DNA of 33,626 bases from positions 1 to 33,626 of the forward strand of contig JAKSDO010000122.1 of the NCBI GenBank assembly GCA_022360055.1, read 5' to 3'. Shown here piece after piece: positions 1 to 9,500 of this stretch (position 1 is the stretch's first letter; each line of letters starts with the position of its first letter). The position numbers were made by a program, and so were the translations under genes. The DNA is from Cytophagales bacterium (GTDB lineage Bacteria; Bacteroidota; Bacteroidia; Cytophagales; Cyclobacteriaceae). The notes beneath the pieces are model-generated. The model saw nothing but the letters and a program-made list of their open reading frames with translations. It did not search any database and was not told the DNA's origin.

Positions 1-17
1 AAAACCGCAATCTTATA

Positions 18-290
18 TTTCATCTGTTTATGTTTTATAGTTTGCTGGCACCCAGAGCAATATAATCATGCTCGTTTGTGTCCTAAAATTGCTCCGGCCA
101 CGCCGGTTTCATCTGTTTATATTTTATAGTTTGCTGGCACCCAGAGCAATATAATCATGCTCGTTTGTGTCCTAAAATTGCTCCGGCCACGCCGGTTTCA
201 TCTGTTTATATTTTATAGTTTGCTGACACACGGAGAAATATAATCATGCCATTGTGTGTCCTGAATTTGCTCCGGTCCTACCGGTTTCAT
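18..290 (-). repeat. Tandem array of three 89-bp intergenic repeats
   Basis: Three units begin with TTTCAT at 18, 107 and 196, and a closing TTTCAT lies at 285-290, so the period is exactly 89 bp. Units 1 and 2 are nearly identical (one visible difference, at 32 versus 121); unit 3 is more diverged. Related copies lie at 19382-19476 and 28200-28384. Read on the minus strand, each unit starts ATGAAACCGG, forms a short CCGG/CCGG hairpin and then a longer imperfect hairpin. The array starts 14 bases after the leuA stop codon, in the same orientation as leuA. The first 17 bases of the window do not match the unit. No protein gene is seen in this 304-base stretch. Function is unknown; an mRNA 3'-end or intercistronic structured element, or a small non-autonomous mobile repeat, is possible. 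Confidence 0.92.
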
Positions 291-304
291 TTATAAAAAA
301 TTTA

Positions 305-1822
305 TTAACTAAAAGTTTCAATGATATTCAACATCCTGATGGTCCCTTTTATAGCTGCAACGGTCTGGTCAGAATCCAATCCGCGCGTTTTAAACGTCTT
401 TCCTTTGAAATCCCAGGTGATGGAGCATTCCACCAGGGCATCGGTCTTACCTCCGGGTGGTATTGTTACGACATAATCGTTCAATACGGGATGCTCTTTC
501 TCCAGCCGGTCATAGATCCTCCACAATGCAATCATGAAGGCATCGTACTGTCCATCCCCGGAGGCGGTTTCCTGGTAGTTTTTTCCGTAGATCTCAATCA
601 GAAGGGTGGCCATTGAGCGCAAACCTTCTGCTACGGAAAGTGAGTAATTGATTATTTTGATTTTTTCATCGATCACTTCACTCTTTAAAACATCCGAAAT
701 GATGTATGGCAAATCTTCCTTTGTAACGGTCTCCTTTTTATCCCCCAGCTCGATTACCCGTTCCGTAATTTTCTTCATCTCTTCTTTGTCCAGTTCAATA
801 CCCAGATCTTCGAGATTTTTAATGATGCTGGCTTTACCGGACATTTTGCCCAATGCATATTGTCGCTTTCTGCCAAACCGCTCCGGCAACAGGTCATTGA
901 AATACAGATTGTCTTTGTGATCGCCATCGGCGTGTATGCCACTCGTTTGGGTAAAAACATTGGCACCAATTATGGGCTTATTGGCAGGTATTCTTATACC
1001 TGAAAAAGACTCGACAAACTTACTTACTTTGTAAAGCTTCTTTTCGTCCACATTCATTTCGTACTTAAAATGATCCTGGACAATTCCGATAACGCTTGAC
1101 AAAGACACATTACCCGCTCTTTCGCCCAATCCATTGAGGGTACAATGGATACCTGTAATCCCGGCTTTTATAGCTGAATAAACATTGGCAGTGGACAAAT
1201 CGTAATCGTTATGCGCATGAAAATCAAAATTCAGGTTTGGGTACCTCTGTTTCATATCCAAACAGAAATTATAAGTCTCTTCATGATTTAAGATCCCCAG
1301 GGTATCGGGAAGCATAAATCGATCAATATTAGTATCCTGCAATGCATCGAGCATTTGATACATATATTCCGGTGAATTGCGCATACCATTGGACCAATCC
1401 TCAAAATAAATATTGACCCTGATGCCCGACTCTTCCGCATTTTCCAATACGGCCCGGATATCTTCGATATGTTGCTCCGGCGTCTTTCTCAACTGCAACC
1501 GGCAATGCTTAAGCGATCCCTTGGTAAGCAAATTAATCACTTTGCCGCCCGCTTTTTCGATCCAATTCAAGGATTCCTTATCGTCTACAAATCCCAGAAC
1601 TTCTACCTGGTCTTCGTACCCGTGTTCCCATGCCCAGTCGAAAATATTTTTTGCGCCCTTAAATTCTCCTTCTGAGACACGGGCCGAAGCGACCTCAATT
1701 CGATCTACCTTAAGATCTTCCAGAAGCAGCTTGGCAATATTGAGCTTTTCAGTTTCCGTAAATGAAACCCCGGAAGTTTGCTCGCCATCCCGGAGCGTAG
1801 TATCCATTATTGTTATTTTCAT
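305..1822 (-). CDS. leuA: 2-isopropylmalate synthase family protein (LeuA-type)
   Basis: This 505-residue enzyme of the HMGL-like acyltransferase family should condense acetyl-CoA with 2-oxoisovalerate to 2-isopropylmalate, the first committed step of leucine synthesis, in the cytoplasm. The N-terminus carries the DTTLRDGEQ signature (metal ligand Asp7, catalytic Arg11), an HAH metal-binding motif at 202-204 and the family signature HCTLNGLGERAGN at 226-238. Residues from about 370 to the end match the LeuA allosteric (regulatory) domain. It is the third gene of leuC-leuD-leuA, 14 bases after leuD, so leucine feedback plus the upstream leader probably control it. This shorter clade is hard to separate from citramalate or homocitrate synthases by sequence alone; the position beside leuCD favours isopropylmalate synthase. 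leuB, which would complete the pathway, is not in the window. Confidence 0.9.
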   Translation of the reverse strand: MKITIMDTTLRDGEQTSGVSFTETEKLNIAKLLLEDLKVDRIEVASARVSEGEFKGAKNIFDWAWEHGYEDQVEVLGFVDDKESLNWIEKAGGKVINLLTKGSLKHCRLQLRKTPEQHIEDIRAVLENAEESGIRVNIYFEDWSNGMRNSPEYMYQMLDALQDTNIDRFMLPDTLGILNHEETYNFCLDMKQRYPNLNFDFHAHNDYDLSTANVYSAIKAGITGIHCTLNGLGERAGNVSLSSVIGIVQDHFKYEMNVDEKKLYKVSKFVESFSGIRIPANKPIIGANVFTQTSGIHADGDHKDNLYFNDLLPERFGRKRQYALGKMSGKASIIKNLEDLGIELDKEEMKKITERVIELGDKKETVTKEDLPYIISDVLKSEVIDEKIKIINYSLSVAEGLRSMATLLIEIYGKNYQETASGDGQYDAFMIALWRIYDRLEKEHPVLNDYVVTIPPGGKTDALVECSITWDFKGKTFKTRGLDSDQTVAAIKGTIRMLNIIETFS

Positions 1823-1836
1823 ACTGGGAGGTATTT

Positions 1837-2430
1837 TCAGGCCCTGGTCTTTTCAAATTCCTTGATCTTATCCTTGATACTCAAAAGATAGTCGATATCA
1901 TCGTATCCATTGAGCAGACATTCTTTTTTATACGGATTTATTTCAAAGCTTTCTTTATCGCCGGTAGCGCTCAAGACAATCTCCTGGTTTTCGAGATCGA
2001 CCACCAGTTTTGTCGACGGATCGTATTCGACGGCTTTGAATACTTTGCCGAGGAATTCCTCAGAAACCTGCACCGGCAACAATCCATTATTCAGTGCATT
2101 ATTCTTAAATATGTCCGCAAAAAAACTGGATACGACCACCTTGAATCCATAATCGTGAATAGCCCAGGCGGCATGCTCTCTACTCGAACCGCTGCCAAAG
2201 TTTTTTCCCGCAACCAGCACGGTCCCGGAATAAACATCCTGGTTCAACACAAAGTCGGCTTTCGGGTTATCCTCTTTGTCGAACCTCCAGTCTCTAAATA
2301 AATTATCCCCAAAACCTGCTCTTGTCGTAGCCTTTAAAAACCTCGCGGGAATGATCTGGTCCGTATCTACGTTTTCTATGGGTAGCGGAACCGCTGTTGA
2401 ATTTATTGTTACAAATTTATCTGTAGCCAT
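1837..2430 (-). CDS. leuD: 3-isopropylmalate dehydratase small subunit
   Basis: This 197-residue protein is the swivel-domain small subunit of isopropylmalate isomerase, which with LeuC converts 2-isopropylmalate to 3-isopropylmalate. The length is normal for bacterial LeuD. Characteristic segments are [15 protein letters not shown] near the N-terminus and [11 protein letters not shown] in the middle, the substrate-recognition loop region of the aconitase swivel fold. It begins with ATG 18 bases after the leuC stop and ends 14 bases before leuA, so the three genes are one transcription unit. The protein is complete, with no sign of damage. Confidence 0.95.
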   Translation of the reverse strand: MATDKFVTINSTAVPLPIENVDTDQIIPARFLKATTRAGFGDNLFRDWRFDKEDNPKADFVLNQDVYSGTVLVAGKNFGSGSSREHAAWAIHDYGFKVVVSSFFADIFKNNALNNGLLPVQVSEEFLGKVFKAVEYDPSTKLVVDLENQEIVLSATGDKESFEINPYKKECLLNGYDDIDYLLSIKDKIKEFEKTRA

Positions 2431-2448
2431 AATAAAATTTTCTTGTGA

Positions 2449-3849
2449 TTATAAAAGCGTTCTGGGATCGACGATTTTTCCGGTGACGGCAACAGCGGCT
2501 GCAGTTAGCGGGCTGGCCAGCATTGTCTTTGCTCCAGGTCCCTGCCGCCCCTCAAAATTCCGGTTTGATGTGGATACCGATAGTTTCCCCGCAGGAATTT
2601 TATCATCATTCATGGCAAGGCAGGCGGAGCATCCCGGTTGACGAAGTTTAAATCCGGCCTCTTCCAGAGTTTTGGTTATACCTTCCTCATTGGCTTGCTT
2701 TTCTACTTGCTTTGAACCGGGTACAATCCAGGCGGTAATGTTGTCGGCTTTTTTCTTTCCCTTTACAAATTCGGCAACCGCTCTTAAATCCTCAATTCGC
2801 CCGTTGGTACAACTGCCGACAAAAACATAATCCACATCCTTCCCCACAAGCCGGTCGCCGGCATTAAAACCCATGTATTCCATGGATTTCCTAAAAGTTG
2901 CCAAATTATTTTCTTCTATTTCGTCTTCGGTCGGAATATTTCCGGAAATCTTGGCGCCCATACCGGGATTGGTGCCGAAGGTGATCATGGGCTCAATGTC
3001 CGCAGCATCAAAATCCAATTCCCTGTCAAATACCGCATCCGCATCGGTCTTCAACTCCTTCCACCGCTCTACTGCCTGATCAAATTCATCACCTTTTGGA
3101 GCAAATGCTCTTCCTTTGATATACTCAAATGTAGTTTCATCGGGAGCAATTAATCCCCCTCGAGCCCCGCATTCAATACTCATATTACAAACGGTCATTC
3201 TTCCTTCCATAGAAAGATTCCGGAAAGCAGACCCTGCAAATTCGATGAAATATCCGGTACCACCGCTTGCTGTAATTTTGGATATAATGTAAAGGATAAT
3301 GTCTTTTGCCGTTACTCCTTTCGACAATTCCCCTTCAACGTTAATTCTCATCCGCTTAGGCTTCGGCTGAAGGATACATTGAGTGGCCAGCACCATTTCT
3401 ACTTCGCTCGTACCGATGCCAAATGCCACGCTGCCAAACGCGCCATGCGTCGAGGTGTGACTATCACCGCAAACCATGGTCATACCCGGCTGGGTAATTC
3501 CCAACTGAGGCCCGATCACGTGAACAATTCCCTGCGAAGGGTGATTGAGTCCGTAAAGCGTTACCCCGTGCTTCTCACAATTCTCGGTGAGCTTATCTAC
3601 CTGGAATCTCGAAAGTTGATCTTTGATCGGTAAATGCTGATCTACCGTTGGAACATTATGATCCGGTGTCGCAACCGTATTTTGAGGCCTGAAGACCTTT
3701 ATGCCCCGGTCGTCAATCCCGGCAAAAGCCTGAGGGCTCGTTACTTCGTGGATTAAATGCTTGTCTATGTAAAGTACGCTTGGCCCGCCTTCGATCTCAT
3801 GAACCACATGCGCATCCCATATTTTGTCAAATAATGTTTTACCCGCCAA
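2449..3849 (-). CDS. leuC: 3-isopropylmalate dehydratase large subunit
   Basis: This 466-residue protein is the catalytic [4Fe-4S] subunit of isopropylmalate isomerase (aconitase superfamily). The three cluster ligands are visible as Cys347 in GSCTNGR and Cys407/Cys410 in PGCSAC; the [13 protein letters not shown] motif is near residue 127. The first codon is TTG (3849-3847): an in-frame TAA lies six codons upstream and no ATG intervenes, and the protein then starts at the usual [13 protein letters not shown]. It is the first structural gene of the operon, 49 bases after the stop of a branched-chain-rich leader peptide. A rare start codon fits an operon whose expression is tuned at the leader. 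Confidence 0.95.
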   Translation of the reverse strand: MAGKTLFDKIWDAHVVHEIEGGPSVLYIDKHLIHEVTSPQAFAGIDDRGIKVFRPQNTVATPDHNVPTVDQHLPIKDQLSRFQVDKLTENCEKHGVTLYGLNHPSQGIVHVIGPQLGITQPGMTMVCGDSHTSTHGAFGSVAFGIGTSEVEMVLATQCILQPKPKRMRINVEGELSKGVTAKDIILYIISKITASGGTGYFIEFAGSAFRNLSMEGRMTVCNMSIECGARGGLIAPDETTFEYIKGRAFAPKGDEFDQAVERWKELKTDADAVFDRELDFDAADIEPMITFGTNPGMGAKISGNIPTEDEIEENNLATFRKSMEYMGFNAGDRLVGKDVDYVFVGSCTNGRIEDLRAVAEFVKGKKKADNITAWIVPGSKQVEKQANEEGITKTLEEAGFKLRQPGCSACLAMNDDKIPAGKLSVSTSNRNFEGRQGPGAKTMLASPLTAAAVAVTGKIVDPRTLL

Positions 3850-3898
3850 TGTAATGTGATTTTAAAATGTATATAAATGATTTAACTAACTACTCAAG

Positions 3899-4024
3899 CT
3901 ACCAAATAATAATACCAGGCAGGATTTGCCTGAGGACGGTGCGCACACGAACATTCCATGTACTAAGCGAATTGATCGATATTTGATAGTTCATTTTGCC
4001 GTATTCCATTAGGCAATTCCTCAT
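3899..4024 (-). CDS. Putative leucine-operon leader peptide
   Basis: A 41-codon open frame (ATG at 4024-4022, TAG at 3901-3899) lies between the leuC promoter and leuC. Its last 18 residues are half Val, Leu or Ile, finishing QILPGIIIW with three ATT codons in a row just before the Trp and stop. A 6-bp perfect hairpin (3916-3932) overlaps the end of the frame. This is the layout expected of a translation-sensing attenuator, where ribosome stalling at Ile/Leu/Val codons changes RNA folding before leuC. In-frame ATGs at codons 6 and 11 could be alternative starts. The peptide itself need not have any function. Too short to be assigned by homology here; the assignment rests on position and composition. 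Confidence 0.65.
   Translation of the reverse strand: MRNCLMEYGKMNYQISINSLSTWNVRVRTVLRQILPGIIIW
3916..3932 (-). promoter_or_regulatory. Hairpin overlapping the leader peptide end (possible attenuator)
   Basis: The sequence CAGGCA-AATCC-TGCCTG on the minus strand is a perfect 6-bp stem with a 5-base loop, covering the codons for the QILP segment of the leader and followed by an AT-rich stretch (TATTATTATTT). It may be a weak terminator or a pause/antiterminator stem. The following tract is not pure U, so a simple intrinsic terminator is not certain. Confidence 0.5.
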
Positions 4025-4044
4025 TAGTATTAATTTCAAGGTCG

Positions 4045-4052
4045 CAAAGGTA
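4045..4052 (-). promoter_or_regulatory. Promoter -7 element of the leucine operon
   Basis: TACCTTTG on the minus strand matches the Bacteroidota -7 consensus TAnnTTTG exactly. Transcription would start near 4038, about 14 bases before the leader-peptide ATG. No clear TTG -33 element is seen at the usual distance. Confidence 0.6.
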
Positions 4053-4266
4053 AGAAACTTTTTATAAACTCTGGCTATAATTGCCCTAGCAAAATAATAA
4101 TTTATAATATTTCAAATCTCCGAAATCCGGAATCACAATGGGGTGAAACAGAAGAACTAAGTTGTGGTTTTATATTTATCTCCAAAAAATGATTAATATT
4201 GTTGTTCGGTGTAACCGCATTATAAGGTTATTTCAAATCGCAAATCTGATTTAAAGCAGTCTAAGT

Positions 4267-4815
4267 ATGAGAGTGACAATAGCTCAACTTATTTTCACAA
4301 TTCTTTTGCTGGCCGGCTCATCGCTTACCTATGGTCAGCAAATGCACAGCTCTAAAATTGAAATCCCGCTGCTTCATCACGAAATAGATGGCTTTATCGG
4401 CAATACGCACGTGCCCGAAGGCGGCAGGAGAAATACGACCGCTACCCTGATATTGCCAAATATCGGCTTCAATTATAAGTACTGGTTTGATGAGAGATTT
4501 GCCATCGGGTGGTATAACAATTTGGTCGTGCGCACGTATGTCGTTAATTCGGATACGCATCAGGACCTGGATAGAGAATATCCGTTTTTAACATCTGTCG
4601 TGGGTGTCTTGAACCTTTGGAAAGGCCTGTCGGTATTTGCCGGTCCGGGGATGGAGATCGATAAAAACCGCACGCTTTTTGCGATGCGGTTCGGTTTGGA
4701 TTACGGATTCTCGATTTCGAATGATTGGTATGTTTCACCCCGGTTTATTTTTGATCACCTGGGTGGGGATATCGAGGCCTATACGCTAGGTATTGGTATC
4801 GGGAGGAAATTCTGA
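4267..4815 (+). CDS. Small outer-membrane beta-barrel protein, function unknown
   Basis: This 182-residue protein has a clear Sec signal peptide (about residues 1-23, ending SLTYGQ). The mature part has alternating aromatic/hydrophobic segments (NIGFNYKYWF, FAIGWYNNLVV, LSVFAGPGMEI, MRFGLDYGFSI) and ends on an aromatic residue in IGIGRKF, which is typical of 8-stranded outer-membrane barrels. There is no closer family assignment and no conserved catalytic motif. It is one of only two plus-strand genes, divergent from the leu operon and convergent with the CobW-type gene. The 417-base region upstream (3850-4266) contains the leu leader and promoter on the other strand; I see no convincing promoter for this gene there. 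Confidence 0.75.
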   Translation: MRVTIAQLIFTILLLAGSSLTYGQQMHSSKIEIPLLHHEIDGFIGNTHVPEGGRRNTTATLILPNIGFNYKYWFDERFAIGWYNNLVVRTYVVNSDTHQDLDREYPFLTSVVGVLNLWKGLSVFAGPGMEIDKNRTLFAMRFGLDYGFSISNDWYVSPRFIFDHLGGDIEAYTLGIGIGRKF

Positions 4816-4830
4816 CCATAATATAAAAAA

Positions 4831-4947
4831 TCACAAAACCTGGCAGATCGTACCTTTTCCCTTCTCTAAGGCAGGTATACACATGGTACAAGCAGGCGGA
4901 CCGGCCGGTTCGTTGAATAGTTGTTCGCCGTTTTTTAGTAGCTGCCG
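4831..4947 (-). other. Unassigned coding-like stretch after the CobW-type gene
   Basis: In the -1 frame relative to the end of the metallochaperone gene, 38 codons stay open to a TGA at 4833-4831. The translation contains KNGEQLFNEPAGPPACTMC followed by a further Cys, so it looks protein-like, with a CxxC pair. There is no usable start codon, because a TAA sits immediately upstream in this frame. It could be a frameshifted C-terminal extension of the GTPase, a remnant, or chance. Confidence 0.25.
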
Positions 4948-6050
4948 TTATTTATTACGTCCTTAAACCGGTGGGTCGGTGTGGGCCTCCCGGGACTCAG
5001 ATTTTTCAATTCAATAATTTCGAATTTCAGTTTGCGCTCTTCATACACATAAATCAGGTCGTTGACAATTTCCTTCAAAGTTTCGGGGGAAGTCTCCGCC
5101 CGAATATTAAGAACAAATCTTGAGGATCTCGAACTGAACGGCGAACCTGAAATCCTGGGCCTTCCTTCCGTATGTGTAAGATTACAACTTAGATGGGAAG
5201 GGCCGCTTTTTAAGAAGGTTTTAATGTGGCCGATTACAATATTTTCCCGTTGAAATACCTGCTGCAACAGCCAAACAAAATTCAGATTGAGCTCCTGCCA
5301 CATCAAGGACAGCCCCTCGGTATGGGTTATGATGCATGAGGCATTCAGCCATCCCATCATCGCTTCGCCCCGGGCATATTTATCATAGTCGACCTCCGCA
5401 ATACGAACGCCTGCTCCGGTATCCGAGGAAAGCTGTTCGAGCCAGCTTGAAATACCTTTCCCATCAATTGCAGAGATCCAGTGAACCGGATAATCCGGGA
5501 ACTCCGTATCGAGCAATGACTTTAGCTCCGCCTCCTGGTTCCGGCTCAATGTATCCACCTTATTTACGACCAGATGATCCGCTTCCTCGAGTTGCTTCAG
5601 GTATATATATGCCGAGCCTTCCGGGCGATTATCTTGTTGCTTAAACATTTCCATCAACCTCAAAGGGTCGATCAATACGGATAAGGGCGCTAACTTAAAA
5701 TACCGGTGGTAATACGCTTTAACCGGTTGTAAAAGTGTTGCGGAAAGATCCGTGCAACTCCCAACCGGTTCGGCGATTACGATTTCACATGTTTTGGTTT
5801 CCCGCAAATAAAGTGCGGCCTCCATCAAACCATCGAAATCACAACAAAAACAACTCCCCGAGATTTCCCGGACTTCCACCGATTTTGCCGTCAGAACTTG
5901 CGTGTCTACCAGGTTCCTGGCCTGATCGTTTGTAATCAGGCCGACCGTCTTGCCTTTGGACTGAAACAATTGCGCCAGGACTTCCAGCGTCGTTGTTTTT
6001 CCGGCTCCTAAAAAACCGCCGATAATAATGAGCTCCGTTTTCTCCTTCAT
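4935..6050 (-). CDS. CobW/P47K family metallochaperone GTPase
   Basis: This 371-residue G3E-class P-loop GTPase is cytoplasmic and is probably involved in metal (Zn, Co or other) delivery to a target enzyme. Visible motifs are Walker A GGFLGAGKTT (11-20), the family metal-binding CxCC motif C67-F-C69-C70, an EPVGS segment near 94 and the guanine-specificity motif NKVD near 163. The second half matches the variable CobW C-terminal region and ends SPGRPTPTHRF plus a short tail. It has its own promoter-like element at 6074-6081. The metal and client cannot be told from the sequence, and no Zur-type or cobalamin genes are adjacent. The C-terminus may have been altered by a frameshift (see 4831-4947). 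Confidence 0.85.
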   Translation of the reverse strand: MKEKTELIIIGGFLGAGKTTTLEVLAQLFQSKGKTVGLITNDQARNLVDTQVLTAKSVEVREISGSCFCCDFDGLMEAALYLRETKTCEIVIAEPVGSCTDLSATLLQPVKAYYHRYFKLAPLSVLIDPLRLMEMFKQQDNRPEGSAYIYLKQLEEADHLVVNKVDTLSRNQEAELKSLLDTEFPDYPVHWISAIDGKGISSWLEQLSSDTGAGVRIAEVDYDKYARGEAMMGWLNASCIITHTEGLSLMWQELNLNFVWLLQQVFQRENIVIGHIKTFLKSGPSHLSCNLTHTEGRPRISGSPFSSRSSRFVLNIRAETSPETLKEIVNDLIYVYEERKLKFEIIELKNLSPGRPTPTHRFKDVINNGSY

Positions 6051-6073
6051 AGATCTATGTGGTAATTGTCCGA

Positions 6074-6081
6074 CAAATATA
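6074..6081 (-). promoter_or_regulatory. Promoter -7 element of the CobW-type gene
   Basis: TATATTTG on the minus strand fits TAnnTTTG. The expected start of transcription, near 6067, is about 17 bases before the ATG at 6050. Confidence 0.45.
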
Positions 6082-6122
6082 AGCTCCCGATTCGCACATC
6101 ATTAACTATAATCTCATCCACG

Positions 6123-6479
6123 CTAATTCTCAACCGGTCGCTTCTTTCCCCGGGCCGGGGTTATCCGAATGTGGTTTATGATTCCGGGGCCTTGCGCTTC
6201 GGCCAAAACAGTCGTTTCGCCGGGCTGAATGAAAATGTAGGGATTTACTTTCCACCCCTTGCCCAACTCGGAAGCTGCTTTTCCCGCATTTCCCTCTTCC
6301 AATTCGGTCATACCTCTCCTGTCGGCTTCGCCCGATGGATTTTCCGGGCTGATTGACCTGGATTTTGCATCGGAAAGAAGATAGAGGTTTTGCATCCCCG
6401 GGATCAACACCTCTTCTTTACCTTTCTGAAAACATCCAATAAACCATAAACAGCTCATAAAAACATAGATATTTTTCAC
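6123..6479 (-). pseudogene. N-terminal fragment of a GH172 (DUF2961) lipoprotein
   Basis: The frame encodes a lipoprotein-type leader (from GTG at 6479, ending FIGC) and then the classic start of DUF2961/GH172 enzymes: KSRSISPENPSGE, GMTELEEG, AASELGKGWKVNP, PGETTVLAEAQGPGIINHIRIT. It stops after about 118 residues with a short unrelated tail. The family is normally around 350-400 residues, so the catalytic part is missing. A longer reading from ATG at 6545 is possible but only adds a non-signal-like N-terminus. GH172 members act on arabinan- or fructan-type glycans. It lies 36 bases or more after the FG-GAP gene and just before the CobW promoter. The remainder was not found in the other frames downstream, so a deletion is the best explanation. 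Confidence 0.8.
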
Positions 6480-6581
6480 TTCGATTTTTTTTATAGTCCC
6501 AGAAATTAATCGTTCGACACCGTTCAACCCCGAAGCGATCCGCAAGTTTAAATGTTATGCCGCGCCGGGCCGATTTCTCAA

Positions 6582-9500
6582 TTATAACGGATCCAGGAAT
6601 TCGAATACTCTGATAAAATCATTGTTGTTCGCCGATATAAAAGCCGGCTTGCCCGAAATCACGATCGGAGCAAGATGTTTCACATCATTATGCAGATACA
6701 AACCGGATTTGTGAGGTTCGATCGCTTTAAAAGTCCCCCTGCCGCTCCCGAGCAGGAAAAGACCTAATCCCGCATCTCCGCGCATGGTTTCTATCTCGGT
6801 GCCATATAAATTCCCGGCCAATAGAATATCCTCATTCCCGTCGCTGTCGAAATCGTCAATAATGAAATCGTTGACCGGCGCAAGCTGAGCTTCCACAGGT
6901 AAATCAATTCTATCAAAGTTGCCATTTCCCTTGTTTATCAGACACTTTGAACTGAATGTTTTGGCACTATACTTTAAAGCCTTACCCAACTGTTCCTCTC
7001 CGTATACTTCGCTCAACGTGGATCTGGCAAACTGGTCGTATGTCGGATATCTTTCCCGGAGTATCGGAATTTGCCGGATGGAAGCTGACCTCCCCTTTAC
7101 CGGAAAATGCCTGCCAAAGTTAAAGTATCCCAAAATGATATCGCCTTTCCCATTGTTGTCGTAGTCGGTATAGTGCAAGGTAAACGGCGCATCATAACCG
7201 GCCTTGAATTTGTAGTTTTCTCCGAGATTCCCCACAACATAATCATCATCCCCATCCTTATCAAAATCAGCTTTCTCGATACCGAACCACCAGCCGACCT
7301 CTTCTTCGAGGCCAAGTTTTTCCGTAGCGTTCACGAACTTTCCATTTACATTTTCGAACACTGTTATCGGCATCCATTCTCCCGTCACAATCAGATCCAA
7401 ATCATGATCCGCATCAAAATCACTCCATACCGCATCCGTAACCAGTCCTATTTCCAACAATTCCGGAGCTAATCTTGCAGTGGCATCAATAAATTTCGGC
7501 ACCTCGCCGGATTCGTTTATCAGAATATAGCTGCTCGCCGGTTCCGGATAACGTCCTGGGATTTGCCTCCCTCCTACAAAAAGATCAACATCCCCGTCAC
7601 GATCAATGTCGGCCGGAATCGCCCTGGATCCGGAATACGCGATCTCCGGCAACACATTCTGCGCCTTGGAGAAATTACCGGTACCATCATTCAGATACAG
7701 TCGATCCTTATATTCATTCGATCCGGCGGGCATTTCGTTTCCGCCGCTCACCACATATAGGTCCAGATCACGGTCTCCCTCAGCGTCAAAGAAAACAGCT
7801 CCCACATCTTCGCTTTTTACGTCCACGATCCACGGCAGCGAGTACGACTGCTTGAATTTTCCGTCGCTTTGCTGCAAGTATATCTGCCCGGCCCGACCAA
7901 AGGAAGCCCCGATAAAGAAATCATCGAGCCCATTGTTGTCTACATCGCCCACGGCGAGTGCGGGTCCGAAAGCGGACATCCGATGAGGCAACATCATTTC
8001 CCTTTTGAAATCATCCAGCTCATTTTCGGTGTGCTTATAATTTATATCCAGCTCGTCGGAGATTTCCTTTACAAGATCATTCGCAATTATTTCGGATTCA
8101 TTGATTTCAACAGCAGTTGTTTTGTCGATTACAATCTCCTGATTGGCTTTGACATTATGTAACTGTGAAATTCTGCCGTCCAACCAATAAACAGTAAGTC
8201 GATCGATCAACGAATCCAAACCAAGTCCGAAATGAGCGATCGGTTCGCTGCTCGAATAAAATCCGCTCGCACTTGAAAATTCATAATGTTTACATGTTTC
8301 CCGGATATCGATCTTAATTTTGGTTCCGTAGAAATCAGCGGGTTTCTTGTCGCGAAGCAATTTCACCCTCAAATAATTATTCTTGAACAGCTCATTGGAT
8401 TTGTTCTCATAAATCATCCCGAAATCATTGATATTATTGATCACTAAATCCAGGTCGCCATCATTGTCCAGGTCGCCGTATGCCGCTCCGTTTGAAAATG
8501 TTTTTCTGTCAAGCCCCCATGCCTCCGCTTTATTTCGAAACTTCAGGTCACCCAGGTTGTGATACATGTAGTTCATCAGCGGCTCAGTCGGCAAAATGTT
8601 TTCCAAATGATCAAAATCTACGAGGTCACGCAAAGCAACGTCTTTATCCTGGGGATTGTTTTTGAAATGCTCGGACAGAACCACCTTGAAATACCGTTCG
8701 GCGCTGGCGACGCCATCAAAATTCCTCAGATCTCTTTTAATTCCGTTCGACACAAAAAGATCGATAAGGCCGTCGTTGTCGAAATCACCGAATAAAGGTG
8801 ACCAGCTCCAATCCGTTGCCGACACGTTGGCAAACTGACCGATTTCACTAAAATACAGATTACCTTCGCGGTTTGTACCGCGATTTAAGTGCAGGGTATT
8901 AAACATGTACTGATAATTTCCGCCGGCCTTGGCAATGTTCCAGAATTTCACCGGAACCATCCCTCCCATATTGGCTTTTTGGCGGTAATTGTCTTCCGCC
9001 AGCATGTCCAGCACCATCAAATCGGTCCAGCCATCGTTGTTGAAATCGGCAATATCACTGCCCATACTGAAGTTGGTAATGTGCTTCATGGCATCATTAA
9101 CCCGGTTTTCAAAGGTACCGTCTTTCTGGTTGATATAAAGCATATCCGGGGCATCGTAATCGTTGCAAACGAATATATCCGTCCATCCGTCGTTATTGAA
9201 ATCGGCCGAGGTGGCGCTCAATCCGTATCCTTTAAAATTAACGCCTGCCTTCCCCGAAATATCGGTGAAATACCCGCCTCGATTTTCATACAGCCGGCAA
9301 CTGAAAAGGGTGTCCAGCCAGTCTTTTCCGTGCAAGGCAGAAAGCATCCCGGGCGTCGGAGGCTGATTTACAAGGAACATATCCATGTCCTCATCTTTGT
9401 CAAAATCAAAAAACGCAGTGTTCATAGAACGCCGGAAATTGTCCACGCCATATGCTTTGGCCGATTCTGTAAAGGTCAGATCGCCATTGTTTATGTAAAG

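Noticed and set aside
18-290. The tandem repeats as a CRISPR array
   Set aside because: Units are 89 bp and continuous with each other; there are no short identical repeats separated by unique spacers, and no cas genes.
6050-6140. A protein-like frame (RISVDEIIVNDVRIG) ending over the CobW start codon
   Set aside because: It has no good start, is short, and contains the TATATTTG promoter element; chance is the simpler explanation.
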